Assembly (NCBI GenBank): GCA_947450025.1
Contig: CANFTW010000006.1
Coordinates: forward strand, 1 to 64,000
Origin: Bacteroidota bacterium
GTDB lineage: Bacteria > Bacteroidota > Bacteroidia > B-17B0 > Aurantibacillaceae
Length of the DNA: 64,000 nt
Reading direction: 5' to 3'
Shown here: in pieces, positions 25,055 through 33,836 of the stretch
Position numbering within the stretch: position 1 is the first letter of the stretch
Layout of the letters: the number at the start of each line of letters is the position of its first letter
Program-made: the position numbers and the translations under genes
The notes under the pieces: model-generated
What the model saw: only the letters and a program-made list of their open reading frames with translations
Databases searched by the model: none
Told to the model about the DNA's origin: nothing

Positions 25055-25735
25055 TTATTTTTTCATTAACACTTCGTCAATCATTCCATAATCTTTTGCT
25101 TCTTGAGCAATCATCCAGTAATCACGATCACTATCAGCCCATACTTTTTCATAAGTTTGGCCGCTATGTAAAGCAATGATTTCGTATAATTCTTTTTTCA
25201 ATTTTTGAATTTCACGAGCAGTAATTTCGATATCAGAAGCTTGTCCTTCAGCACCACCTAATGGTTGATGAATCATAATACGAGCATGTTTTAAAGCTGT
25301 ACGCTTTCCTTTAGCGCCTGCACATTGTAATACAGCACCCATACTTGCCGCCATTCCAGTACAAATTGTAGCTACATCTGGTTTAATGATTTGCATCGTA
25401 TCATAAATGCCTAATCCAGCATATACAGATCCTCCTGGTGAGTTTAAATATATTTGAATATCTTTTTTAGAATCTACAGATTCTAAAAACAATAATTGAG
25501 CCTGAACGATATTTGCTACTTGGTCATTAATACCAGTACCTAAAAAGATAATACGATCCATCATTAAACGAGAGAAAACATCTAATACCGAAACATTTAA
25601 TTGTCTTTCTTCAATAATATTTGGAGTTAAGTTTCTAATTCCAGGAGTAATAGCAGATACATAACTATCGTAAGTTAAACTACTGATGCCAACATGTTTA
25701 GTGGCGTATTTTTTAAATTCATTTTGGTCAAACAT
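25055..25735 (-). CDS. clpP: ATP-dependent Clp protease proteolytic subunit
   Basis: Serine protease that forms the Clp barrel. Starting at 25735 (MFDQNEFKKY) gives 226 residues with S131 in GMAASMGAVL, H156 in MIHQPLGG and an Asp in the SDRDYWM region; NSPGGSV lines the substrate groove. A longer frame from 25801 exists, but a perfect promoter (TTTG, 20-bp spacer, TATATTTG) sits inside that extension with its -7 box 24 bp before 25735, which decides for the shorter start. clpX is not adjacent in this window. Confidence 0.95.
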   Translation of the reverse strand: MFDQNEFKKYATKHVGISSLTYDSYVSAITPGIRNLTPNIIEERQLNVSVLDVFSRLMMDRIIFLGTGINDQVANIVQAQLLFLESVDSKKDIQIYLNSPGGSVYAGLGIYDTMQIIKPDVATICTGMAASMGAVLQCAGAKGKRTALKHARIMIHQPLGGAEGQASDIEITAREIQKLKKELYEIIALHSGQTYEKVWADSDRDYWMIAQEAKDYGMIDEVLMKK

Positions 25736-25759
25736 AATCTGAGGGTTTAAGTTGTTAAA

Positions 25760-25791
25760 CAAATATACTTGTTGCATTGAGTAAAGCCAAA
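25760..25791 (-). promoter_or_regulatory. clpP promoter
   Basis: On the reverse strand, -33 TTTG (25791-25788), a 20-bp spacer and -7 TATATTTG (25767-25760): an exact match to the Bacteroidota primary-sigma consensus. Confidence 0.7.
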
Positions 25792-25843
25792 TGAATGCCA
25801 AAAAGTTTTTAACGACAATTCGTCAGTAAGCAAAGTTTAAAAT

Positions 25844-27529
25844 ATGTTACATCTTATCTATATATACAGTCATTTCCAAAAAATCACTTTCTTTGTATTA
25901 AAATTGCAAAAACTACTCATATATATATGTCTTATTTTGTTGGGGACTCGATGTGCTCAAATTACACCGTTAACAGGAGGTAAGAAAGATACTATTCCTC
26001 CAAAGCCATTAGGATTTAAGCCATCCAATGCTTCTTTAAATTTCAATTCAAAGGAGATTGAAATATCTTTTGACGAGTACATTTCATTAAAAGATATTGC
26101 TAATCAATTTATTATTACACCTCAAACTAAAGAAACACCAGAATTTTCTGTTACAGGTAAAATATTAAAAATTACATTTAATGAAGATTTAATAGCTAAT
26201 ACCACTTATAAATTAGCTTTTGGTAATGCAATTGTCGACATCAATGAAGCTAATGTTTTACAAAACTTCGAATACATCTTTAGCACAGGGGCAAGTATTG
26301 ATAGTTTAAGTGTCAGTGGATCAGTTAAAAATGCGTTAAATCACAAACCTTCAGATCAGGTTTTGATAGCTTTATATGATGCTTTAGGTAATGATAGTGT
26401 GATATATAAAGAAAAGCCCTTATACATAACTAAAACAAATAGTTTAGGAAACTTTAAAATAAATTATCTCCCTAATCAATTTTTTAAAATTGTTGCAATT
26501 AAAGATCAAAATAAGAATTTGTTGTATGATGGTTCAGAGGAACAAATCGCATTCTCTGATAATTTGGTTAACACGAATGATTCTTCCCAAATAGATTTGT
26601 TAATGTTTAAAGAAGTTCCATTTAAAAGTTTTATTAAAAAATCCTATTCACCAGAATATGGAAAAGCATACGTTATTTTTAATAAACCACAATTTAATAT
26701 AAGAAGTGTGAATTCTGAATCGTTAATTCACTACCAATATAGTATGAATAAAGACAGCTTAACTTTATATTATAAAGATCAGTTTGACACACTAAAGACA
26801 ATTATATCCTATGGGGATCTAAAAGCGGATACGATATCAATTAAAATATTATCTCAACAGTTGTTTGAAAAAGAATTAAAGAATAAAAACATTAAATATG
26901 ATTTACGTGCTAATTTTGGAACAACCTTGCCTATTTTTCTTAAGCCTAGATTTACTTTGAATGTTCCAATTGAGTCATCAAAAATCTCAGACTCTAAATT
27001 TACACTGATTGAAAAAATGGATTCATCTATTAAAAAAATACCATTTAGTATTTTGAAAAATGCTAACTGGGTAACTGAATTTAATTTAGAAGCAAATTTT
27101 AAGCCTGAAACGAATTATACAATGATCATTGAACGTGGTGCTATATCAAATAATTCAGGACGAATGAATGATTCTGTGTCATATCAATTTAAAACTACTT
27201 CTGAAGAAGATTATGCCCAACTAAAACTAAAAATCTTCCTTCCTAAGAAAGAAAATTATATTGTGATACTACTAAATGAAAAAGAAGACGTTGTTAATGA
27301 AACTCTCATAGAGTGTTCTTTAGCATCAACTTCTGAAAGAATAGTGGAGTATAAAAATTTATTAGCTGGTAAATATTTTATCAGAGTCGTTGAAGATGCC
27401 AATAAAAATGGCCTTTTCGATGCGGGAGAATATTTTAAAAAAAGACAACCTGAAACAATTTATAATAATTTATTTCCAATAAAATTATTAGCAGGTTGGG
27501 AAATTGAAAATGAGTGGATCGTGAAATAG
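25844..27529 (+). CDS. Ig-like (Big_5) domain putative lipoprotein
   Basis: A 561-residue exported protein. An N-terminal hydrophobic segment (LLIYICLILLG) precedes TRCAQITPLTGGKKDTIPP, the region where relatives have a lipobox Cys followed by a PTGGPKD-like motif. It continues with a Big_5-type Ig domain (KPSNASLNFNSKEIEISFDE ... TYKLAFGNAIVDINEANVLQNFEYIFSTG) and further beta domains. The residue before the presumed lipid Cys is Arg, which is unusual for signal peptidase II. The family is common next to clpP-type genes in Bacteroidota; function unknown. The true start may be an internal codon nearer the hydrophobic segment. Confidence 0.8.
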   Translation: MLHLIYIYSHFQKITFFVLKLQKLLIYICLILLGTRCAQITPLTGGKKDTIPPKPLGFKPSNASLNFNSKEIEISFDEYISLKDIANQFIITPQTKETPEFSVTGKILKITFNEDLIANTTYKLAFGNAIVDINEANVLQNFEYIFSTGASIDSLSVSGSVKNALNHKPSDQVLIALYDALGNDSVIYKEKPLYITKTNSLGNFKINYLPNQFFKIVAIKDQNKNLLYDGSEEQIAFSDNLVNTNDSSQIDLLMFKEVPFKSFIKKSYSPEYGKAYVIFNKPQFNIRSVNSESLIHYQYSMNKDSLTLYYKDQFDTLKTIISYGDLKADTISIKILSQQLFEKELKNKNIKYDLRANFGTTLPIFLKPRFTLNVPIESSKISDSKFTLIEKMDSSIKKIPFSILKNANWVTEFNLEANFKPETNYTMIIERGAISNNSGRMNDSVSYQFKTTSEEDYAQLKLKIFLPKKENYIVILLNEKEDVVNETLIECSLASTSERIVEYKNLLAGKYFIRVVEDANKNGLFDAGEYFKKRQPETIYNNLFPIKLLAGWEIENEWIVK

Positions 27530-27846
27530 TACTTTTTTAAAAATATTTTTTATTTTTTTCATGCTGATTTATATCATTTCATTCTCAATAAAAAAAATTA
27601 TCTTTTATAGCGAGTTCAGTTATTAATTTTTCAGTCTCTCGAAACACTATATAAATCAATGCTTTTAAGACATTATCTTTTTTTGTTCAATATTTATTTC
27701 TCTGTTTGATGATTTAAGTTTTATAATTTCAAATTGGTATTAACAATTTCAACATTTTTATGTTAATAAATTAAGTGCTTGAAAATTAGTTAGCGTTAAT
27801 AATTTTATTTACTTCGTAGTAACAAAAATCTTAAAAACAAAAAACC
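27530..27846. other. AT-rich intergenic region (317 bp), no gene seen
   Basis: A long A/T-rich gap between the Ig-like lipoprotein gene and the H1-like gene. No open frame, RNA gene or convincing hairpin is visible. A TACTTCG (27811-27817), loosely like a -7 box, lies ~30 nt before the H1-like ATG. Confidence 0.5.
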
Positions 27847-28035
27847 ATGGCAACAACTAAAAAAGCAGCTCCTAAAAAAGCAGTAAAAAAAGCAGCTCCT
27901 AAAAAAGCAGCAGCTAAAAAAGCAGTAAAAAAAGCAGCTCCTAAAAAAGCAGCTAAAAAAGCAGTAAAAAAAGCAGCTCCTAAAAAAGCGGTTAAAAAAG
28001 CAGCTCCTAAAAAAGCAGCAGCTAAGAAAAAGTAA
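27847..28035 (+). CDS. Histone H1-like Lys/Ala/Pro-rich protein
   Basis: A 62-residue protein composed almost only of Lys, Ala, Pro and Val in AAPKKA(A/V)KK repeats after MATTKKAAPKK. Such proteins bind DNA non-specifically in Bacteroidota and Chlamydia and probably help compact the nucleoid. The high repeat identity (AAAAAAGCAG units) makes length changes by slippage likely. The ATG is preceded by AACAAAAAACC, without Shine-Dalgarno, and a strong terminator follows the stop. Confidence 0.85.
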   Translation: MATTKKAAPKKAVKKAAPKKAAAKKAVKKAAPKKAAKKAVKKAAPKKAVKKAAPKKAAAKKK

Positions 28036-28036
28036 T

Positions 28037-28063
28037 AAAAGCCCCGCATTAGCGGGGTTTTTT
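28037..28063 (+). terminator. H1-like gene terminator
   Basis: GCCCCGC / GCGGGG stem with loop ATTA followed by six T. Confidence 0.88.
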
Positions 28064-28099
28064 ATTTAATGTTTGTATTACTTAATTTAATACATATCT

Positions 28100-28135
28100 A
28101 AATGCCACTACTAAAATAGTGGCATTTAATTTTTG
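28100..28135 (+). terminator. Second hairpin downstream of the H1-like gene
   Basis: AAATGCCACTA / TAGTGGCATTT stem with loop CTAAAA, followed by AATTTTTG. It could back up the first terminator or shield the next promoter. Confidence 0.6.
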
Positions 28136-28161
28136 TAACAGGTATGATTGCATTATATTTG
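28132..28161 (+). promoter_or_regulatory. Promoter of the lipoprotein gene at 28233
   Basis: TTTG (28132-28135), 18-bp spacer, TATATTTG (28154-28161): consensus Bacteroidota promoter. Confidence 0.65.
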
Positions 28162-28232
28162 TTTAGTGAATCAAAATGATGAGATGATTGATGTTCTCAT
28201 ATTTTAAAAATAAAACCATTAAAACCATTTGT

Positions 28233-28757
28233 ATGAAAAAAGTATTTCTTTTATTAACGATGATGTCTTTATCAGTTGCCATTTTATCATGTGGAGGTAA
28301 AGAAACAAAACAAAACATTGAAGCGCCTGCAGGAATGGTTGCTTTAGATTTAAGTAAATATGGAAAACAGTTTTCTATTTTTGTTCCAGATACAGCCACT
28401 GCTAAATTGGAAGTTACTGAACAAAGTTGGGGAGCATTAGAGATTAGAGTTGGGAAAACATTTCAATTATCTATAACAGAAGATCCAGGTGATATAGAGT
28501 TAAGAAAAAGTGATATTAAATCGAATGATATCAATATTTTCAAAGCATTTGTTTTAGAAGAGCCTTTAACTATTATGTGGGAAAGTCAAATCGTTAAACC
28601 TGAGTTTCATTTTTATACCATACAAAAAATTGGTAATAATACTTATGTGTTTGAAGATTTAGTGCCGGCTGATGGCGAACCATTAAGTAAAGAAACTATT
28701 CAAAAAATGTTAGATTCTTCTAAAAGTATTGTTGCTAAAGAAAAAGTAGCAGCATAA
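28233..28757 (+). CDS. Hypothetical lipoprotein
   Basis: 174 residues beginning MKKVFLLLTMMSLSVAILSCGG: a lipoprotein signal peptide with lipobox ILSC (Cys20). An upstream in-frame ATG at 28188 exists, but the signal peptide and the promoter both favour 28233. The mature part (MVALDLSKYGKQFSIFVPD ... LEIRVGKTFQLSITEDPGD) is soluble and beta-rich and matches no family I know. Monocistronic between a terminator pair. Confidence 0.78.
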   Translation: MKKVFLLLTMMSLSVAILSCGGKETKQNIEAPAGMVALDLSKYGKQFSIFVPDTATAKLEVTEQSWGALEIRVGKTFQLSITEDPGDIELRKSDIKSNDINIFKAFVLEEPLTIMWESQIVKPEFHFYTIQKIGNNTYVFEDLVPADGEPLSKETIQKMLDSSKSIVAKEKVAA

Positions 28758-28772
28758 TTTTATATTTCAAAT

Positions 28773-28810
28773 AAAAAATCCCCTCTCGTTTTGCGAGAGG
28801 GGATTTTTTT
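28773..28810. terminator. Bidirectional terminator before the TonB gene
   Basis: AAAATCCCCTCTCG / CGAGAGGGGATTTT stem with loop TTTTG, then T-run; lies between convergent genes. Confidence 0.88.
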
Positions 28811-28821
28811 ATAGGTAATAA

Positions 28822-29631
28822 TTATTTAAGTTTAAATGATACGGGAATATTGAATCTTACTTTTACTGGATGCCCTGCGTTTTTACCTGCTTTTTTCCAT
28901 CTAGGCATTTTTCCAATAACTCTTACAACTTCTTCATCACATCCAAAACCTATACCTCTCATGACTTTTACACTTTCTACATTTCCAATTTCATTAACAA
29001 CAAATGAGACATAAACAGTTCCTTCTTTACCTATTTCTCTGGCTACAGACGGATATACTATGTTTTGTCCAACATATCTCATTAAGCCTGAAAAGCCTCC
29101 TTCAAATTCCGGCATATCATCAGCTACAATTACTGGACCCGTGTCAACCGATGCGGAAGTTGCAGTGAGAGTATTTGTAATAGATACCGTAGATTCAATG
29201 GTACTTCTTGGATCAATTCCAGTAGCTGTTGCCGAACCAACCCCACTAACTGGATTTGTGATATTAGCTGAATGCGTTTCAGTAGCCGCATCATTAATAA
29301 CCGTTGCTATAGTTCCTTTTGGAGCAGCAGCAGCGTTTGATTGTTTTACAGGTTCAGGTAACGGTGTCATATCAACTGGAGTTGTATACTCTAGTGGTTT
29401 TAAAATTGGATCATCAAATACAGTAGGTTGTTCTATATTTGAAATAGAATGAAGTCTGTTGTTAACAATAACAGAACCAAATAATAGAGATACGATACCT
29501 GTTAAATATAAAATAGATTTTTTTAAAGAGTTGTTATAGCTTGAACGAATGGCATATGCACCATAATTTTTATTTCTTTTTTCAAAAATAACTTCGTTTA
29601 ATTTGCTGGCATTATTTCCTAAGATATTCAT
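28822..29631 (-). CDS. TonB family energy transducer
   Basis: 269 residues. N-terminal FEKRNKNYGAYAIRSSYNNSLKKS is the Bacteroidota TonB pre-membrane motif (KNYGAY-R), then a single membrane helix (ILYLTGIVSLLFGSVIV), a Pro/Thr/Ala linker, and a TonB C-terminal domain (FEGGFSGLMRYVGQNIVYPSVAREIGKEGTVYVSFVV ... MPRWKKAGKNAGHPVKVRFNIPVSFKLK). Transmits proton-motive force to outer-membrane receptors such as the FecA-like receptor at 36 kb, though that pairing is not shown by sequence. exbBD are not adjacent. Confidence 0.92.
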   Translation of the reverse strand: MNILGNNASKLNEVIFEKRNKNYGAYAIRSSYNNSLKKSILYLTGIVSLLFGSVIVNNRLHSISNIEQPTVFDDPILKPLEYTTPVDMTPLPEPVKQSNAAAAPKGTIATVINDAATETHSANITNPVSGVGSATATGIDPRSTIESTVSITNTLTATSASVDTGPVIVADDMPEFEGGFSGLMRYVGQNIVYPSVAREIGKEGTVYVSFVVNEIGNVESVKVMRGIGFGCDEEVVRVIGKMPRWKKAGKNAGHPVKVRFNIPVSFKLK

Positions 29632-29730
29632 AACACTTATTTTTAGAGGTTTATACTTTATTAATTTTCAAACTTCTCTTTAACGCGCTTAAGATATGTT
29701 TGCTGATGTGAAATTAGATTTAGTATAAAC

Positions 29731-29759
29731 AAAAAACCACACCTGTTTGAGATGTGGTT
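29731..29759 (-). terminator. Terminator of the 140-aa lipoprotein gene
   Basis: Reverse strand: AACCACATCT ... GGTGTGGTT with an A/C-rich loop, followed by TTTT. Confidence 0.6.
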
Positions 29760-29801
29760 AGTTTGAGTTGGTAACTGGTATGTTTTAAAAGAAAAATGGA
29801 A

Positions 29802-30224
29802 TTATTGTTTTGTATAAATAGCTGTGCAACTATCTCTATTGTTTCCTATGGTTGTAGTATAATTAAATGAAATAGAAGTCGCGGCAGTTAGAGTAGCGGT
29901 TCCTTTCGTAAAACCAATAGATCCTAATTGTTGATAAGGTATGGTCAGAATATTATTATTTACTGAAGCTTTGGCTGTAACTGATAGACCTGAAAAATTA
30001 CTGATTTCAATCTCATTTGAGATACTACTTGATTTAGTTATGTTCACTGTATGAGAATTCGCTCCCGCAGTTGCGCTATTTTCACTCACATTCCAGTAAG
30101 CTACAAATTTATCTCTAGCGTCTGATGAAGGACTAGGAGAAGCTGGATCATTATTTTTATCACTAGCGCATGATGCTAAAAATAGTCCTATTAAAAAGGT
30201 AATTTGATATATCGTGATTTTCAT
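29802..30224 (-). CDS. Hypothetical lipoprotein
   Basis: 140 residues with lipoprotein signal ITIYQITFLIGLFLASCASD (lipobox LASC, Cys19), then a Ser/Pro-rich spacer and a short beta domain (DKFVAYWNVSENSATAGANS ... TATLTAATSISFNYTTTIG). It resembles the small secreted lipoproteins of Bacteroidota with a lipocalin-like beta fold. Function unknown. Confidence 0.72.
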   Translation of the reverse strand: MKITIYQITFLIGLFLASCASDKNNDPASPSPSSDARDKFVAYWNVSENSATAGANSHTVNITKSSSISNEIEISNFSGLSVTAKASVNNNILTIPYQQLGSIGFTKGTATLTAATSISFNYTTTIGNNRDSCTAIYTKQ

Positions 30225-30264
30225 AATTAAAATTTTTATTAAAAGTAAAACAAAAACTGTTCCG

Positions 30265-31191
30265 TTAATTTTTTCTTAATGTATTTTGAGAATAATAAGC
30301 TATTTCTTTTTTAAATTTCTTTTTCGCTATTATTGGCGCTAAACGTGATATGATGGTAATTATTGGGGAAATTATTAATATGACTGTTGGTAATACAATT
30401 CCAAAAATACGGACCCTCATTTTTCGTTGTTCACTTCCTTGAGTCCCTTTTTTAGAGATGTAATTTGCATACAATGGAAATAAAGCTTTACCTCTTCCTT
30501 CCATAATTAGTAAATTTCCTCTAATATCTAGAGCGCCTTGTTGATTTAATTGAGGTTGAATATTTTGTAATTGATCATTTTCGATATTATCCATAATGAT
30601 CTTTCCAAATATTGGCGCATGTGTCAAATCTTTTTTTGTGACACCATATTTTGGGAATATACCCATGAATTTTTCTTTTGTACCTTTTAGCACAAAGGCC
30701 AATACTGTGATTAAACTCACTAAATTTGAAGAGCGATCTACAAAGGTAATATTACCAATTAAGGTCGCATTGATATTTAGTAAACGTTGTTTCATTTTTT
30801 CTTGAGCACCTAGCCACATATTACGACAGTTAATGATTGTAATGACGGGTTTATTGGCTAGTAATTGCTTTACTTCTGTGCTTTGTAAAAAGCTACTTAT
30901 TGGAACGCAAATGCTTAAAAACCAAGGCTGGTATGCAATTATAATTAAATCATAATTTGTTGTTATGTCAATAGTTAATGGTTCTAATTCACAAGGTATA
31001 CCATGAACAGTTTCAGGAAATGCATCAAAAAATTCTGTATAAGTCCAAGGATATGGAAATGTCTTTTTTGGTTTTATGCATTCGTAATCTATTTTATAGT
31101 TTTGATTTTCTTCAAAAGGTTTTAAAACAGCATTTAGTGCTTGTTTGGCTTGACCTGTTTGAGTGTAATAAATAACGAGTATTCTTTTCAT
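30265..31191 (-). CDS. DarA-like flavodoxin-fold protein
   Basis: 308 residues. The N-terminus (KRILVIYYTQTGQAKQALNAVLKP) is a flavodoxin-like phosphate loop; PWTYTEFFDAFPETVHGIPCELEPL and CRNMWLGAQEKMKQRL resemble proteins annotated as dialkylresorcinol condensing enzyme DarA in flexirubin/arylpolyene clusters. Two hydrophobic segments occur near the C-terminus (IFGIVLPTVILIISPIITII). The partner ketosynthase DarB and other cluster genes are absent here, so a role in dialkylresorcinol synthesis is uncertain; it may be a general NAD(P)H oxidoreductase-like relative. Confidence 0.65.
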   Translation of the reverse strand: MKRILVIYYTQTGQAKQALNAVLKPFEENQNYKIDYECIKPKKTFPYPWTYTEFFDAFPETVHGIPCELEPLTIDITTNYDLIIIAYQPWFLSICVPISSFLQSTEVKQLLANKPVITIINCRNMWLGAQEKMKQRLLNINATLIGNITFVDRSSNLVSLITVLAFVLKGTKEKFMGIFPKYGVTKKDLTHAPIFGKIIMDNIENDQLQNIQPQLNQQGALDIRGNLLIMEGRGKALFPLYANYISKKGTQGSEQRKMRVRIFGIVLPTVILIISPIITIISRLAPIIAKKKFKKEIAYYSQNTLRKN

Positions 31192-31259
31192 AGTTTTTTG
31201 TTATCCAAATATAACTCTTATCAATTAATCAATTCTTTTTTATCACATTTTATTTATTG

Positions 31260-31267
31260 TACTTTTG
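31260..31267 (+). promoter_or_regulatory. -7 box directly before the DUF3109 gene (likely leaderless)
   Basis: TACTTTTG matches TAnnTTTG and ends 4 nt before the ATG at 31272, so the transcript would start at the start codon. Confidence 0.55.
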
Positions 31268-31271
31268 TAAT

Positions 31272-31853
31272 ATGATAGCGATTAACCACACCCTTATTTC
31301 GGAGGATATATTTGATAAAAAATTTGTTTGTGATTTGAATGCATGTAAAGGAGAATGCTGTGTGTCAGGAGATAGCGGAGCCCCATTAGATAAGCGCGAA
31401 TTAAAAATTTTAGATAAAATTTATCCAACTGTAAAACCCTATATGAATGAAAAAGGAATTGAGGCAGTTGATAAACAAGGGACTTATGTATTAGATACTG
31501 ATGGTGATTATACAACGCCATTGGTGAGTGATGGCGCAGAATGTGCTTATGTTTTTTTTGATGAAAAAAATATTGCTAAGTGCGCTATTGAGCAAGCTTA
31601 TTTGGACGGAAAAATAGATTGGAAAAAACCAATTTCATGCCATTTATATCCCATTAGAATAAAAGAGTATAAAGAGTATGATGCTGTAAATTATCATTCA
31701 TGGCATATTTGCAAGCCGGCATGTGAATGTGGTCAACAATTAAATGTGCCCGTATATAAATTTTTGAAAGAGCCTTTGATTAGAAAATATGGCGATGCTT
31801 GGTATGAAGAACTAGATGCCGTTTTTCAAGCATATAGTATTAAAAAGAAATAA
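31272..31853 (+). CDS. DUF3109 family protein (putative metal-cluster protein)
   Basis: 193 residues from the ATG at 31272 (MIAINHTLISEDIF); an in-frame ATG at 31257 would lie upstream of the -7 box. Ten cysteines in conserved places: CDLNACKGECCVSGDSG, CAYVFFDEKNIAKC, CHLYPIR and CKPACECG. They suggest an Fe-S or zinc site. DUF3109 is widespread in Bacteroidota; the function is not known to me. Monocistronic, with a terminator immediately after the stop. Confidence 0.88.
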   Translation: MIAINHTLISEDIFDKKFVCDLNACKGECCVSGDSGAPLDKRELKILDKIYPTVKPYMNEKGIEAVDKQGTYVLDTDGDYTTPLVSDGAECAYVFFDEKNIAKCAIEQAYLDGKIDWKKPISCHLYPIRIKEYKEYDAVNYHSWHICKPACECGQQLNVPVYKFLKEPLIRKYGDAWYEELDAVFQAYSIKKK

Positions 31854-31885
31854 AAAAAGCTCTTTCATTTTGAAAGAGCTTTTTA
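31854..31885. terminator. Bidirectional terminator between DUF3109 and glmS
   Basis: AAAAAGCTCTTTCA / TGAAAGAGCTTTTT with a 3-nt T loop; serves both convergent genes. Confidence 0.88.
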
Positions 31886-31906
31886 GTTTTTAAATTAGGT
31901 TTATTT

Positions 31907-33754
31907 TTATTCAACCGTTACACTCTTTGCTAAATTTCTTGGCTGATCAACATTACACCCTCGCATGACTGCAATGTGGTATGATAATAATTGCCAAGGA
32001 ATAACAGAAACTAAAGGCACTAACGATTCATCTGTTTCAGGGATTTCAATCACATGTTCTGCCATCTTTTTCACCTCTACATCACCAGCAGTAACAATAG
32101 CAATAATACGCCCTTTACGAGCTTTCACTTCTTGAATATTGCTCACTACTTTCTCGTAGTTAGGACCTTTAGTTGCAATCACAAAAACAGGCATTGCTTC
32201 ATCAATTAAAGCAATTGGTCCGTGTTTCATTTCAGCAGCAGGATAACCTTCGGCGTGGATGTATGAAATTTCTTTTAATTTTAAAGCGCCTTCCAATGCT
32301 ACAGGGAAAGAATAGCCTCTTCCTAAGTATAAGGCATTAGCTGCATCTTTATATTCGGCAGCTATTTTTTTAATAGAATCGTTTAGTTTTAAGACTTCTT
32401 CTACTTTAGCAGGAATTGATTCCATCTCATATAATAACTGACGGTATCGACTTTCCGCAATTGCGCCTTTAACTTTGGCTACATGTAATGCCATTAAGGT
32501 TAATACAGTGACTTGAGCAGTAAATGCTTTTGTTGAGGCAACACCAATTTCTGGACCTGCATGAGTATAAGACCCCGCGTGAGTAGCACGGGCAATAGAA
32601 GAGCCTACAACATTACATACCCCAAAAATGGTTGCACCTTTTGTTTTAGCTAATTCAATAGCTGCTAAAGTATCAGCCGTTTCACCACTTTGAGAAATGG
32701 CAATAACAATGTCGTCTGGATAAATAATTGGATTACGATATCTAAATTCTGATGCGTATTCTACTTCAACAGGGATACGAGCATATTCTTCAAATAAATA
32801 TTCTGCTACCATACCGGCATGCCATGATGTGCCACATGCAATGACGATAATGCGTTTCGCATTTTTAAATTTCCCTTCATGTTCTTCAATACCACCCATT
32901 TTTAAATGACCAGTTTCAGAATTTAAACGACCGCGCATACTATCAAATATAGAACGAGGTTGCTCATATATTTCTTTTAGCATAAAATGGTCATAGCCGC
33001 CTTTTTCAATGGCTTCTAATTCCATTTCTAGTTCTTGAACATAAGGTGTAATTTCTTTATCACGAATGGTTCTTATTTTTAATTCTTCACCTCTGCGAAT
33101 AATTGCGACATGCTCATCTTCAATATATACTACGTTCTTTGTGTATTCAACAATTGGAGACGCATCAGATGCAATAAAATATTCGTCTTTACCCACGCCA
33201 ATTACCATCGGACTACCTTTTTTAGCAGCGATTAAAGTATCGCGATCATTTTTATCTAAAATAACAATGGCGTAGGCACCATTTACTTGATTTAATGCTG
33301 CCATAACAGCATGTCCCAATTTCATTTCAGGTTCATGCTTTCGAATATCTTCAATTAAGTGAATTAGCACTTCTGTATCTGTTTCGGATAAAAAAGTATG
33401 TCCTCGTTTTTGTAGTCCTTCTTTGATGGATGCATAATTCTCAATAATCCCATTATGGATAATTACTAAATCTTTTGTTTGAGAATAATGAGGATGTGAA
33501 TTCACATCATTAGGCTCTCCATGAGTAGCCCAGCGGGTATGCCCAATACCAATATTACCAGATTTATCTTTGTCTTTACAAGAGTCTAATAAATCAGAGA
33601 CTTTCCCTTTTTTCTTATAGACATTTAGGTTCCCTTCTGGCGAAATCATTGCTACACCAGCACTATCGTAACCACGATATTCTAAACGTTGTAAACCTTT
33701 AATTAAAATAGGAAACGCATCACGATTCCCAATATATCCTACAATTCCACACAT
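31907..33754 (-). CDS. glmS: Glutamine-fructose-6-phosphate aminotransferase (isomerizing)
   Basis: 615 residues. Class II glutaminase domain with the N-terminal nucleophile C2 (MCGIVGYIGNRDAF), TRWATHGEP and HNGIIENY; two SIS sugar-isomerase domains follow (CGTSWHAGMVAEYLFE, SQSGETADTLAAIELAK, GRGYSFPVALEGALKLKEISYIHAEGYPAAEMKHGPIALID), ending in the conserved LAKSVTVE. It makes glucosamine-6-phosphate for peptidoglycan and LPS. No glmS ribozyme is seen upstream. Monocistronic. Confidence 0.98.
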   Translation of the reverse strand: MCGIVGYIGNRDAFPILIKGLQRLEYRGYDSAGVAMISPEGNLNVYKKKGKVSDLLDSCKDKDKSGNIGIGHTRWATHGEPNDVNSHPHYSQTKDLVIIHNGIIENYASIKEGLQKRGHTFLSETDTEVLIHLIEDIRKHEPEMKLGHAVMAALNQVNGAYAIVILDKNDRDTLIAAKKGSPMVIGVGKDEYFIASDASPIVEYTKNVVYIEDEHVAIIRRGEELKIRTIRDKEITPYVQELEMELEAIEKGGYDHFMLKEIYEQPRSIFDSMRGRLNSETGHLKMGGIEEHEGKFKNAKRIIVIACGTSWHAGMVAEYLFEEYARIPVEVEYASEFRYRNPIIYPDDIVIAISQSGETADTLAAIELAKTKGATIFGVCNVVGSSIARATHAGSYTHAGPEIGVASTKAFTAQVTVLTLMALHVAKVKGAIAESRYRQLLYEMESIPAKVEEVLKLNDSIKKIAAEYKDAANALYLGRGYSFPVALEGALKLKEISYIHAEGYPAAEMKHGPIALIDEAMPVFVIATKGPNYEKVVSNIQEVKARKGRIIAIVTAGDVEVKKMAEHVIEIPETDESLVPLVSVIPWQLLSYHIAVMRGCNVDQPRNLAKSVTVE

Positions 33755-33836
33755 AATATTTCTTTAAAAAGACAAGGCTAATATAACGCTTTTTTTACTA
33801 AAATATTACAGACAATTTATAATAAAACCAATTAGT

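Noticed and set aside
27831-28049. Reverse-strand frame opposite the H1-like gene
   Set aside because: Same reason: it mirrors the AAAGCA repeat and has no ribosome-binding or promoter evidence.
33773-33780. TAGCCTTG on the reverse strand as glmS -7 box
   Set aside because: One mismatch to TAnnTTTG and no -33; not strong enough to list.
33755-33836. glmS riboswitch/ribozyme
   Set aside because: The leader is only ~80 bp, AT-rich and shows no ribozyme core; the glmS ribozyme is mainly known from Firmicutes.
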